This document shows positions 35,348-44,080 of a stretch of 64,000 bases of DNA, piece after piece. Numbering within the stretch: the stretch's first letter is position 1; the number at the start of each line of letters is the position of its first letter. Under the pieces are notes generated by a model that searched no databases, had not been told where the DNA came from, and saw only the letters and a list, made by a program, of their open reading frames with translations. The position numbers and the translations under genes were made by a program. This DNA is from Vibrio coralliilyticus ATCC BAA-450 (lineage in GTDB: Bacteria; Pseudomonadota; Gammaproteobacteria; Enterobacterales; Vibrionaceae), in the NCBI RefSeq assembly GCF_000176135.1, contig NZ_ACZN01000017.1:620001-684000 (forward strand), written 5' to 3'.

Positions 35348-36309
35348 AACAACTCAAGCGCCTTGTCAGCCAACGCTTCTGTGTAATCATTGATTTTCCA
35401 ATGGCCGGGACTCCAACCTTTGACAAATCGATGAAAATCCGCCCATGCAATCGCAAATAACGGCCGCCAGCTTTGCTCGACATCGTTGGCATCAATGTCA
35501 GGCTTTAATTTGTTGAGTGCCCGTTTAAGGTGGGAAAAATAGGTATCCAGAATCCAGTTTTCCATTTCATCACACTGTTCCGGCTCAACCGCACTGCTCA
35601 TGAACAGAGCGACATCTTTCATCGCACATCCCTGCCCAACATACTGAAAATCGACCGCTGCGGCTTCACTGCCATCAGAAGTAAAACAGAAATTAGCCAG
35701 TTTGGCATCACCATGAACCAGTGTCTGATATGGTGCTTGACGAAGCATTCGGTCAATTCGAACCGCAGCTTGTTTCAAAGGGGTATCATCTAGCGCTTCC
35801 AGCTCATCAGGCCTTGTATCTAGGTGCCAATAAGTACCGATGTCCCACAAGCCGTCTCCTCGCTCTCCAATATGTGAAGCATGAAACCAAGCAAGCCACT
35901 TTAGCGAGGCTTCCATTTGCACATGAGCCGCGTGTTGATGAGTTTGGGTATAACCCAATTGATGTAAGTCTTCCATCACCAGAAGGAGTTCCGTCCCTTG
36001 CTGTTCAACGACTATAGGCTTAGGTTGCGGACAATAACAATGGGCCACCTGAGCAAAGCTCTGATACCAATGCAGCTCAACCTGATAGGATTTCAGTTTA
36101 CGTTGATGGGAGAGATCGCTATTCCAGCCTCTCGGATGATGGGAAGGTTTAGGCAATTGCACATGCTTGATAACAATACTGGTTTCATCTACATGGAGCC
36201 TGACCAATTCGCCATAGCCACTCCACAACGATTGCAAAACTTCAGTGCCTTTAAGTTCTGTATAACCTAAACGTTGACTCAAAGCTTGGTAGTCATAGGA
36301 GGTGCTCAT
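35332..36309 (-). CDS. Phosphotransferase (aminoglycoside/choline kinase-like)
   Basis: From the ATG at 36309 the protein is 325 residues. It has the catalytic loop LVHGDAKLANFCF (HGD...N) and the metal-binding AVDFQYVGQG of the APH/EcKinase superfamily. It phosphorylates a small hydroxylated compound in the cytoplasm; the substrate is unknown. Its start overlaps the stop of the upstream GNAT gene by four bases (ATGA). A longer reading to 36336 is not needed. Confidence 0.82.
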   Translation of the reverse strand: MSTSYDYQALSQRLGYTELKGTEVLQSLWSGYGELVRLHVDETSIVIKHVQLPKPSHHPRGWNSDLSHQRKLKSYQVELHWYQSFAQVAHCYCPQPKPIVVEQQGTELLLVMEDLHQLGYTQTHQHAAHVQMEASLKWLAWFHASHIGERGDGLWDIGTYWHLDTRPDELEALDDTPLKQAAVRIDRMLRQAPYQTLVHGDAKLANFCFTSDGSEAAAVDFQYVGQGCAMKDVALFMSSAVEPEQCDEMENWILDTYFSHLKRALNKLKPDIDANDVEQSWRPLFAIAWADFHRFVKGWSPGHWKINDYTEALADKALELLKAYP

Positions 36310-36593
36310 GGCTGTTCCGCAAGCAAGTGGGACCATTCTGGATGACGGGACATATAATGCACAACGTAGCTACAGACAGGTTTGATTGTGACTCCAAGAC
36401 GCTCAAGCTCTGGCAAGATCGTTTCCATCATCACTTTCCCATAGCCTTTGCCTTGCAAAGCTTCAGGTACTTTAGTTGATGTGATGACATAGACATTGTC
36501 ATGTACCTCAAATTTCATAATGGCGTCATATTCTGCCTCTAGATGGACCCGAATCAGTGAGTTAGCCCTATCAAATGTTAACTTATGTGACAT
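36306..36593 (-). CDS. Short GNAT-like acetyltransferase (YidJ/COG2388 type)
   Basis: The 95-residue protein carries the compact GNAT core with EALQGKGYGKVMME (acetyl-CoA loop, residues about 44-57) and a C-terminal VVHYMSRHPEW motif typical of the COG2388 family. It is coupled to the phosphotransferase by a 4-bp overlap. No substrate is known. Confidence 0.85.
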   Translation of the reverse strand: MSHKLTFDRANSLIRVHLEAEYDAIMKFEVHDNVYVITSTKVPEALQGKGYGKVMMETILPELERLGVTIKPVCSYVVHYMSRHPEWSHLLAEQP

Positions 36594-36763
36594 ATTGACC
36601 TCTAAAATTGATACATAGATCGAAAATATTTGCTATTTTGATATTTGAACGAACAATAAAGCGCACATAGAATTTTAACCCTCTGGGAAAACGTAAGATC
36701 TTCCTAGAAAGAGAAACAAACCTACAGCCAAAACAATAACATGGTAGGTCCAACGGAGGCTAG

Positions 36764-37501
36764 ATGAATACTCAGGCGGTTGCCAAGACAGACAAATCTT
36801 CACCTATGTCTTCAAGAGATAAGAGCGTTTCCACGCTGAACAGTACTGATGCCTTGGCGATGCTTGAGCATGGCGGAGAGCTAACAATGGGCATTACGAC
36901 ACCAGTCGGAACGACTTTCCGCTGCAAATCCACTTTTATTGGCACTCACTCGAAAAATTTTGTTTTGGCGGAACTGCCAAAAATATCCGACGACGACTTA
37001 GACTTTTTCTTCCAATCAGGCTTTTGGACTGCGGTGCGCGCAATTTCTCACCGAGGGGAAGGGGCGATAGTCCATTTCAGAAGCCAGCTTGAACACGTAA
37101 TGACAGAGCCAATACCTATGGTTGCTCTAACTATTCCTAACGCTATGCAAGTCACCCAGCTACGCAAAGAACCAAGGTATGACGTAAATCTTGCAGCACG
37201 TGTGGTTGCATCAACGCATAAGCTTGATTGTCAGATTCGAGACCTGTCAAAAAGTGGTTGCCGCTTTGTCACAGCGCCATTAAGTCGCCCGTTTCAGGTT
37301 GGTGATGATATTGCCTTGGAAGTGCATTCTGGTATGGGGAAATCAAGTAAGTTTGAGCCTTTATTTGGCAAGATATGTAATCTGCAAAGCTCGCTGCATT
37401 ACGCACGTTACGGTGTCCAATTCGATGAAAACGGAACCACCAATGCCAAGCACTTGCTGGCGAACCTGAAATTTGATGGTTCTAAACTGACACTGCGTTA
37501 G
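36764..37501 (+). CDS. PilZ domain protein (c-di-GMP receptor candidate)
   Basis: The 245-residue protein has an N-terminal YcgR-like domain (residues about 40-130) and a C-terminal PilZ domain with the c-di-GMP-binding RKEPRYD (RxxxR, near 137) and DLSKSG motifs (near 166). It should bind c-di-GMP and alter motility or adhesion. It is a paralogue of the protein encoded at 48278-49057. It stands alone, with a terminator after it. Confidence 0.88.
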   Translation: MNTQAVAKTDKSSPMSSRDKSVSTLNSTDALAMLEHGGELTMGITTPVGTTFRCKSTFIGTHSKNFVLAELPKISDDDLDFFFQSGFWTAVRAISHRGEGAIVHFRSQLEHVMTEPIPMVALTIPNAMQVTQLRKEPRYDVNLAARVVASTHKLDCQIRDLSKSGCRFVTAPLSRPFQVGDDIALEVHSGMGKSSKFEPLFGKICNLQSSLHYARYGVQFDENGTTNAKHLLANLKFDGSKLTLR

Positions 37502-37524
37502 GTTTTTCTAAAAACATGGCAATA

Positions 37525-37555
37525 AAAAAGGCTTGGTGATTAACCAAGCCTTTTT
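37525..37555. terminator. Intrinsic bidirectional terminator
   Basis: AAAAAGGCTTGGT / ACCAAGCCTTTTT is a 13-bp stem with a 5-nt loop between the PilZ gene and the convergent chemoreceptor gene. Confidence 0.9.
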
Positions 37556-37570
37556 AACGTCTGATAAACG

Positions 37571-39001
37571 TTAAGTGCGATATTGCTTAAGGATATCAGC
37601 CAGTGAAATGGACGCCTGAGTCAGGTTAGCGACACCTTTTGAAGACTGCTCAGCCACACTGCGGATAGTATTAGACTGAGTACGGATATCACTCAGCTCA
37701 GAAGCAATGTCATTTGCCACCGCACTCTGCTCTTCCGCGGAGGTAGAAATCTGAATACTCATATCCATGATACCGCGCGCCGATTCGGAAATAGATTGCA
37801 CATCACTGCCAATGTCTTCAATTAAATCGCTACTGGTGCGAGCTTGCTCTACAGTCTGTTCAGTAATCGAAGCAATGTTTTGGCTTTCTGCCTGCAATTT
37901 TTCAATCATTGACTGAATCTCAACGGTTGCTGCCTGAGTACGGCTAGCTAGAGTACGAACCTCATCCGCTACCACTGCAAACCCTCGGCCTTGCTCACCT
38001 GCGCGCGCCGCTTCAATCGCAGCATTGAGTGCCAGCAGATTCGTTTGCTCTGAAATCGCATTGATCGTCGTGATCACCTCATTAATTTGAGTCGTGTTGT
38101 CATTCAGCGTTGCAACAGAGCTGGAAGCTTGCTCGATATAGCTCGACAGTTTATCAATCTCGTTGATCGCAGACTGGACACGCTTGTGGCTGCCATCAAT
38201 GTGTTGCGAATCTTGCTCCGTTTGCCCCATGGCTTGCTGTGAAATGTTGGACACTTCTTTCGCAGAAGCAGTCATCTCTTCCATCGCTGTCGCAACAGAA
38301 TCTAAAGATGCATACTGGTTGCTAATCTGAGACTCACTCAACTTCATCTCTTCTTCAAACGAAGCAGAGGTTTCACTTAGTGTATTGGCGTTCTCTTTAA
38401 CATTGTTCACTAAGTCCGTGAGCGTATCCATTGCTTTATCAAGAGCGCAACCAATAGTACCGAACTCGTCTCGCCCTGGGTGGAAGCCCAAACGCGAAGT
38501 CAGATCGCCTTCGCCAATTTTTTGAGTTGTGGTGTAAAGCACCCATAACGCTCCACCAATAAACGTCGCAACCCAGTAACAAAATACCGCAAAAGGAATC
38601 ACCCAAACAAAACTAAAGAAGAAACTGGATAGGGCTTGAGACCTAGCTTGCTGATCTTGTACCTGATTGTTTAAAGTCAGTTGATAAACATTGCCATCCT
38701 TACTGGTTTGAGACACAGTCACAATGCCGTTATTGTAAGCAGGCTTACTGACGCTAGAGACCTTGCCAATATTGGCTTGGCCAGCTATTGACGCTTCAGA
38801 ACCCGTACTCAACATCCCATCGAGTTGATGACTCGCGGCTAAAATCGCCGTTTTCTCAATTTGTTCAATTTTAGAGTAATAATTTCCACCAGCGATGCTG
38901 CCAATAGCAACAAGAAAAATGGCAAAAATCACCCACATTTTGTCATTGATAGACATCTTAATAAAAAGCTTATCTATCGTTCTGAAATCTACTTCTTTCA
39001 T
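37571..39001 (-). CDS. Methyl-accepting chemotaxis protein
   Basis: From the ATG at 39001 (AGGCAGGATTAAC upstream) the protein is 476 residues. It has a membrane helix near residues 16-36, a short periplasmic domain of about 90 residues, a second helical membrane pair near 130-165, a HAMP-like region and the cytoplasmic signalling hairpin with tip QTNLLALNAAIEAARAGEQG. It signals through CheA. The ligand is unknown. A frame to 39025 would add eight residues without a ribosome site. Confidence 0.9.
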   Translation of the reverse strand: MKEVDFRTIDKLFIKMSINDKMWVIFAIFLVAIGSIAGGNYYSKIEQIEKTAILAASHQLDGMLSTGSEASIAGQANIGKVSSVSKPAYNNGIVTVSQTSKDGNVYQLTLNNQVQDQQARSQALSSFFFSFVWVIPFAVFCYWVATFIGGALWVLYTTTQKIGEGDLTSRLGFHPGRDEFGTIGCALDKAMDTLTDLVNNVKENANTLSETSASFEEEMKLSESQISNQYASLDSVATAMEEMTASAKEVSNISQQAMGQTEQDSQHIDGSHKRVQSAINEIDKLSSYIEQASSSVATLNDNTTQINEVITTINAISEQTNLLALNAAIEAARAGEQGRGFAVVADEVRTLASRTQAATVEIQSMIEKLQAESQNIASITEQTVEQARTSSDLIEDIGSDVQSISESARGIMDMSIQISTSAEEQSAVANDIASELSDIRTQSNTIRSVAEQSSKGVANLTQASISLADILKQYRT

Positions 39002-39279
39002 GTTAATCCTGCCTCTTCTAACCAAGAACTCCCTATACGGAATGTTGGTTATATAAAACTATCGGCCTATAAGAGTAATTTATGAGACATGAATCAAGTA
39101 ACAATGAAATGTAATACTATTGAAATGTCATTTATGAGATCTAACCCTTACTTATACGACCTGTCGTTCTGCAACAACTCGTTACATCCGCAACATTTAA
39201 GCAACTGATTGATTAGCGGTGATTGAGAAATTTCTACGGAAGATTTAGATTATTTGTACGCTATCAACAAGGAAAAGTG

Positions 39280-39744
39280 ATGAAGATAATAGTAGACGAA
39301 TTAGACCACCCTGATGTCATCCATTTACTGCAAGAACACTTGGCGGATATGAATGCGACATCGCCACCTGAGAGTGTTCACGCTCTGGATACATCTGCCT
39401 TAAAAGCCCCTGAAGTCACTTTTTGGACAGGCTGGAAAGAAGAGCAGCTCTTAGGTTGTGCCGCCATTAAAGAGCTGTCTGAGTCACATGCTGAGTTGAA
39501 ATCAATGAGGACAACACCTAGCGCGCGAAATAAAGGCGTCGCCTCAGCTCTTCTTCAGTATGCCATTGAACAGGCAAAACTGAGAGGCTATCAGCGGATT
39601 AGTCTAGAAACAGGCTCGATGTCCTTCTTTAAGCCTGCCAGAGAACTGTATCAAAAGTTTGGCTTTGAATACTGCTCTCCCTTCGCTGACTACCAACCTG
39701 ACCCAAATAGTAACTTTATGACTCTCGATCTAAACGAGCGTTAA
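39280..39744 (+). CDS. GNAT family N-acetyltransferase
   Basis: From the ATG at 39280 (GGAAAAGTG upstream) the protein is 154 residues. It has the acetyl-CoA site TTPSARNKGVASALLQYAI (near residues 82-100) and the C-terminal YQKFGFEYC motif. It is similar to the YsnE/PanZ-like group of small GNATs. It ends overlapping the convergent EamA gene by four bases. Confidence 0.86.
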   Translation: MKIIVDELDHPDVIHLLQEHLADMNATSPPESVHALDTSALKAPEVTFWTGWKEEQLLGCAAIKELSESHAELKSMRTTPSARNKGVASALLQYAIEQAKLRGYQRISLETGSMSFFKPARELYQKFGFEYCSPFADYQPDPNSNFMTLDLNER

Positions 39745-40643
39745 CCCGAGACCTGCTCAGCGACACGTGATTTCTTCAACAGCTGGACAGGAGAGAACCC
39801 CGTTACAAGCATAGTACCAGACAATACAAGTACGGTTCCGGCAAAGGTATTGAGTCCTATCGGCTCGTCAAGGATCAACGATCCCCACATAATGCCAAAC
39901 ACCGGGATCAAAAATGTTACCGACAGTGCAGATGCCGCCCCTTCATCAGCCACTAGTCGGAAATAGAGCAGATAAGCCACACCTGTACAGACCACACCCA
40001 GCGCAACCACAGACAACATTTCATGGGTGCTTGGCTCACCTTGCATCGGGACAAATGGAAGCAAAGGTAATATCCACAGAACGGCCGCCCACATGTTTCC
40101 GTGCGCATTTTCAAATGCAGCTACTTTAGGAGCTGTTTTGGTATAGTTGGTCGCAATTCCATAACAGCAAGCTGCCATGACACCTGCGGCAATGGGTAGT
40201 GCTGCGCTAATACCAATGTTCACCGCATCCCAGCCGACTAGCACAACAACGCCACTCACACCAAGCAACATGCCAAATATCGCTTTACCGGTCAGAAGGG
40301 ATTTATGCCAGAAAACGCCAATCAGTGCTCCCCAAATCGCCGCCGTTGAGTTCAGAACGGACAAAGTCGATGCATTGAGCGTTTGAGCGGCGTAAGCGAA
40401 CAATAAAAAAGGTAACGCCGTATTAAACAAGCCGATGATCATGAAGTGTTTAAAGTGATTTCTGAAAGCTAATTTCTTGCGTAGATAAAGAGAGACTAGA
40501 AACAAACTGATCGCAGCAAAACCCACTCTGAACTCAATCAAATAGGCTGGACCAAACGTATTGGCGGCAATCTTCATAAACAGAAAAGAGCCACCCCAAA
40601 TTGCAGCGAGACAGATTAAGCGCAGGAAACTAGCGGTAGACAT
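39741..40643 (-). CDS. EamA/DMT family transporter
   Basis: The 300-residue membrane protein has two EamA repeats with about ten membrane segments (AAIWGGSFLFMKIAA at the start and LIPVFGIMWGSLILDEPIG in the second repeat). It probably exports a small metabolite. Unlike the EamA gene at 27515-28419 it is intact. It is monocistronic. Confidence 0.86.
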   Translation of the reverse strand: MSTASFLRLICLAAIWGGSFLFMKIAANTFGPAYLIEFRVGFAAISLFLVSLYLRKKLAFRNHFKHFMIIGLFNTALPFLLFAYAAQTLNASTLSVLNSTAAIWGALIGVFWHKSLLTGKAIFGMLLGVSGVVVLVGWDAVNIGISAALPIAAGVMAACCYGIATNYTKTAPKVAAFENAHGNMWAAVLWILPLLPFVPMQGEPSTHEMLSVVALGVVCTGVAYLLYFRLVADEGAASALSVTFLIPVFGIMWGSLILDEPIGLNTFAGTVLVLSGTMLVTGFSPVQLLKKSRVAEQVSG

Positions 40644-40946
40644 GATTTATCCCTCTTATTGTTTGCGCCTAATGTGAATCAATTGTTAAGCAGAATCAAT
40701 CATAAATTGCATTACATTTCCGAAAATGGCCATATTCTGAGTTAACGCATTTCATACGCTTGCTTCGAGAGTATCACAATGAATTTAAAGACTATTTTTT
40801 AGGTCGGTTTGGGTCAGTTAAATAGATTCATCTCGTTCAAAATCGCAACGCGAATACCGATGCCCACTACATGTCCGTGCGACGAGAATATGCAACTGGA
40901 GAGTCTGTATAAAAACAAAGCCCCTTAACAAGTAAGGGGCCGCATA
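40644..40946. other. Gene-free region upstream of EamA gene
   Basis: These 303 bases contain the terminator at 40920 and the EamA promoter region. Two tiny frames (7 and 13 codons) have no ribosome site and are not supported. Confidence 0.5.
40920..40940 (-). terminator. Intrinsic terminator of the Sel1-repeat gene
   Basis: GCCCCTTA / TAAGGGGC forms an 8-bp stem with a 5-nt loop seven bases after the stop on the minus strand, followed by TTTGTTTTTA. Confidence 0.85.
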
Positions 40947-42116
40947 TCATGCTTTGTCGATATTAGATTGAGAAAAATCGAGCTTCTCTTTAATTGCAGG
41001 TTGAGCGTCATTCTCTGGTTGAGGGTCACTGCCATCATCTGGAGAAACCAGAGGCTCTTGAGAAAGATCCAATTCGAGCTCCTCAGTAGCCTGGCTACCA
41101 AGTACCTCTTTCTCTTCAAGGGGAATATTGCGCTTATATAACTTGTTGAGCGCTTTAATCACAGCGTGCTTGCTGACTTTCTTATCTTTAATTTTCTTTA
41201 GGATAGGCTTAGATAAAGATTGCAAACCCACAACCGTATCCACACCAAGGTTTAATGCTACTTGGTCACGCAATACTCTTGCAGGCTCATGACCTAACTG
41301 CCCAGCCAAGAACAACCAAATATAAGCAATCGCATTGCCATTTGGACGATGATTCATCCAAGCTTCACCAGCATTATACATAGCGTCGGTGTAACCTTTT
41401 TCGGCCGCGCGTTCGAGCCAGTAACACCCTCTGGCATGATTAGACGCCACGCCAATACCGTGAATGTAGTTCAACCCAAGCTTCATACGCCCTTCATTGT
41501 TTCGCAACGCGGCGGCTTTCTGATAATACTCGGTGGATAGACTTGGCTTAGGTTCAGGGTTATGCGGTGACGCATACCAGTCACCCAGAAATATCAGGGC
41601 GTCGACATAATTCTGCTCTGCAGCCTGCTTCAATATTTGAATCGCTTTACCAATGTTCTGATCCGTTCCTCGACCATGGAATAAAGCTGTCGCCATTTCA
41701 AATTTATGGGGGATGCTGCCTTCCATCGCAGGAATACATGTTTGCCAGAATTTAGCTTCTTCTCTCAGCACTAAGTCCTGATTCATCTTATTACTGATGC
41801 GAACAACACCGTACATGCCAGTGACGTTGTCCAGCCGCGCTGCTTTGTTGTACCAGTACAGTGCTTCTTTCAGTCTTGAACGTTCAGCTTCCTTAGCCAA
41901 AAACAGTATGGTCGGGATATGGCCACTCTCGGCCTTATGAATCCGATCTTCATGTTCTTGCTTACGGTTTTTTTCCATTGCTTTCCGGTAAGCGATTTCA
42001 CGCTCTTTACGCTCTTGCTCCAGTCGTTTCTTACGCAGCTGAAGTGCAAGCATCCACATGAACATGCAAAGCAGTAACAAACCGGTCGCCCCGATGGCGA
42101 TCCCTATAACATTCAT
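40947..42116 (-). CDS. Sel1-repeat protein, membrane-anchored
   Basis: The 389-residue protein has an N-terminal membrane helix (residues about 5-27), a basic coiled-coil stretch (RKKRLEQERKEREIAYRK), and then Sel1-like/TPR repeats such as FEMATALFHGRGTDQNIGKA and GLNYIHGIGVASNHARGCY (residues about 130-270). The C-terminus is acidic. Sel1 repeats mediate protein-protein contacts. No partner is known. Confidence 0.85.
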   Translation of the reverse strand: MNVIGIAIGATGLLLLCMFMWMLALQLRKKRLEQERKEREIAYRKAMEKNRKQEHEDRIHKAESGHIPTILFLAKEAERSRLKEALYWYNKAARLDNVTGMYGVVRISNKMNQDLVLREEAKFWQTCIPAMEGSIPHKFEMATALFHGRGTDQNIGKAIQILKQAAEQNYVDALIFLGDWYASPHNPEPKPSLSTEYYQKAAALRNNEGRMKLGLNYIHGIGVASNHARGCYWLERAAEKGYTDAMYNAGEAWMNHRPNGNAIAYIWLFLAGQLGHEPARVLRDQVALNLGVDTVVGLQSLSKPILKKIKDKKVSKHAVIKALNKLYKRNIPLEEKEVLGSQATEELELDLSQEPLVSPDDGSDPQPENDAQPAIKEKLDFSQSNIDKA

Positions 42117-42468
42117 CTATATCTTTTCTTCACCTTCGACTGGCGTTTTGTCGTATGAAATTCTTGTCGGCCAGCCACAACAAAAGTTGAGGATTTATAC
42201 CATCTTTCTCTAATTGTACCTCACTCCAATGATTGGTTGATGAATAAAATACAAAACATGTCACAGGAGCAAACATTTACATGCTTAATTTTCGAAATAA
42301 ATTTATATTGTCAGTGACAGGTGCTTTTTGAGAAAAGACCGCTAATGATTCCCCTAAATGAAAAGAAAAGTGAAAAATTGACCAAAAACAATAGCCGTTC
42401 CAACAAACTTATTTTATAATGAAAATTAATGTTTCAGAGCATCATAATTCCAATACTAGGGGCAACCA
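42117..42468. other. Divergent control region of the Sel1 gene and nagB
   Basis: These 352 A+T-rich bases contain both promoters. TTAATTTTCGAAATAAATT at 42285-42303 is a partial palindrome that resembles NagC/Mlc-type operators, as expected for a nagB gene, but the match is loose. No gene or RNA element is seen. Confidence 0.4.
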
Positions 42469-43269
42469 ATGAGACTAATCCCGTTAAATAAAGCTGCACA
42501 GGTAGGTAAATGGGCTGCGGCGCACATTGCTAAACGCATTAACAACTTTGAGCCAAGTGCTGATCGTCCGTTTGTACTAGGTTTACCAACCGGCGGTACA
42601 CCGCTTGCTACGTATAAAGCGCTTATCGAACTGTACCAAGCTGGTGAAGTAAGCTTTAAACACGTTGTAACGTTTAACATGGATGAGTACATTGGCATTC
42701 CAGCTGATCACCCTGAGTCGTATCGCTCGTTCATGTACAGTAACTTCTTCAATCATATTGATATTCAGGAAGAGAACATTAACCTGCTAGACGGTAATGC
42801 GGCTAATCACGAAGCCGAGTGTCAGCGCTATGAAGACAAAATTAAGTCTTATGGGCGCATCAACCTGTTTATGGGTGGTGTTGGTAATGATGGTCATATA
42901 GCGTTCAACGAGCCTGCGTCTTCATTGTCTTCTCGCACCCGTATTAAGACACTGACAGAAGACACCCGTATTGCAAACTCACGCTTCTTCGATGGTGATA
43001 TCAATCAAGTTCCTAAATACGCTCTGACTATCGGCGTAGGTACTCTGTTAGACGCAGAAGAAATTATGATTTTGGTTACTGGCCATAATAAAGCACTGGC
43101 ATTAGAAGCCGCCGTAGAAGGCAGCGTCAATCACCTATGGACAGTCTCTGCGCTTCAGCTACACCCTAAATCTGTCATTGTGTGTGATGAGCCTTCGACA
43201 CAAGAATTGAAGGTGAAGACAGTGAAATACTTCACAGAGCTTGAAGCAGAAAACATCAAGGGTTTCTGA
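42469..43269 (+). CDS. nagB: Glucosamine-6-phosphate deaminase
   Basis: The 266-residue protein has the same length as E. coli NagB and matches it along its whole sequence, including the sugar-phosphate site LGLPTGGTPL (near residue 38) and catalytic residues Asp72 (NMDEYIG) and Asp141, His143 and Glu148 (GNDGHIAFNEP). It converts glucosamine-6-phosphate to fructose-6-phosphate and ammonia, the last step of GlcNAc and chitin use. It is monocistronic, unlike the enteric nagBACD operon. Confidence 0.97.
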   Translation: MRLIPLNKAAQVGKWAAAHIAKRINNFEPSADRPFVLGLPTGGTPLATYKALIELYQAGEVSFKHVVTFNMDEYIGIPADHPESYRSFMYSNFFNHIDIQEENINLLDGNAANHEAECQRYEDKIKSYGRINLFMGGVGNDGHIAFNEPASSLSSRTRIKTLTEDTRIANSRFFDGDINQVPKYALTIGVGTLLDAEEIMILVTGHNKALALEAAVEGSVNHLWTVSALQLHPKSVIVCDEPSTQELKVKTVKYFTELEAENIKGF

Positions 43270-43307
43270 TTCATCAAACAAGCTTAAGTAAGCCAGTAAA
43301 AGATAAT

Positions 43308-43336
43308 AAATCCGATGTATAAAGCATCGGATTTTT
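43308..43336 (+). terminator. Intrinsic terminator of nagB
   Basis: AAATCCGATG / CATCGGATTT forms a 10-bp stem with a 7-nt loop, followed by a T-rich tract. Confidence 0.9.
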
Positions 43337-43405
43337 ATTTTCTAACCTATCGAAACCTTAGAGGTGGTTTCTTGAACATACCGGTTAGCCATCTAGACAG
43401 TTAGC

Positions 43406-43434
43406 TTTCCAACTTTATTATCAACAGGTATAAT
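43406..43434 (+). promoter_or_regulatory. Sigma-70 promoter of the ECF transporter operon
   Basis: TTTCCA (43406-43411) and TATAAT (43429-43434) are 17 bases apart, so transcription would begin near 43441 and leave an 85-base leader. I see no TPP, FMN or cobalamin riboswitch in that leader. Confidence 0.5.
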
Positions 43435-43525
43435 CTTTGCCCTAACATCTACAATCAATTAAAAGTCAATCAGAATAAGAACTTGTGTCAGTTCTTTGAA
43501 TAATTGAGACAAAATAGGATTATCT

Positions 43526-44074
43526 ATGAATCTATCAGCTAAAACTGTGGTTGTGATTGCAATCGGTGCTGCATTATACGGTATCGGTGGATTACCAATG
43601 TTTGGCATTCCGGTATTCGCTAACACCACACTAAAGCCAGCAATGGCAGTGCTGGCACTATTTTCAGTTCTGTTCGGCCCTTTGGTTGGCTTCCTAGTAG
43701 GGTTCATTGGACACTGGGTTACAGACCTTTTTGCTGGCTGGGGGGTATGGCTGACTTGGGTATTGGGCTCAGGCATTGTTGGTATGGTGATTGGCTTCTT
43801 CCCTCGCCTGACCCAAAATCGAATCTCAAAGGGCGAATTCAGCCTCAGAGATTTCTCTTTGTTCATAATTCTCGCGCTCATCGGTAACATTGTTGGTTAC
43901 GGATGTTCCGCATTTCTCGATACAGTACTTTATGCCGAACCTTTCACTAAAGTCTTTACCCAGCTGACGATTATTGCTGCGGGTAACACAGTCCTGATTG
44001 CGGTGGTAGGCTATTTCATTCTCAAGTCTGTCGCTAAACGAAACAAACAAAGCCGCAATCTGACAGAGGCTTAA
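43526..44074 (+). CDS. ECF transporter S component (UPF0397 family)
   Basis: The 182-residue protein has about five or six membrane segments and the UPF0397 pattern (AIGAALYGIGGLPMFGIPVF at the start, then GPLVGFLVGFIGHWVTDL). It would bind the substrate for the ABC-type ECF transporter encoded by the next two genes. This family is often annotated as riboflavin-type, but the ligand is not settled from sequence. It is the first gene of a three-gene operon. Confidence 0.87.
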   Translation: MNLSAKTVVVIAIGAALYGIGGLPMFGIPVFANTTLKPAMAVLALFSVLFGPLVGFLVGFIGHWVTDLFAGWGVWLTWVLGSGIVGMVIGFFPRLTQNRISKGEFSLRDFSLFIILALIGNIVGYGCSAFLDTVLYAEPFTKVFTQLTIIAAGNTVLIAVVGYFILKSVAKRNKQSRNLTEA

Positions 44075-44080
44075 TCGGCA

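Noticed and set aside
40778..40902. Two tiny frames (MNLKTIF and a 13-codon one)
   Set aside because: Neither has a ribosome site nor an obvious context.
42285..42303. NagC operator for nagB
   Set aside because: The partial palindrome resembles the consensus only loosely, so it is mentioned but not called.
43441..43525. Vitamin riboswitch before the ECF operon
   Set aside because: No conserved TPP, FMN or cobalamin sequence blocks are visible in the short leader.
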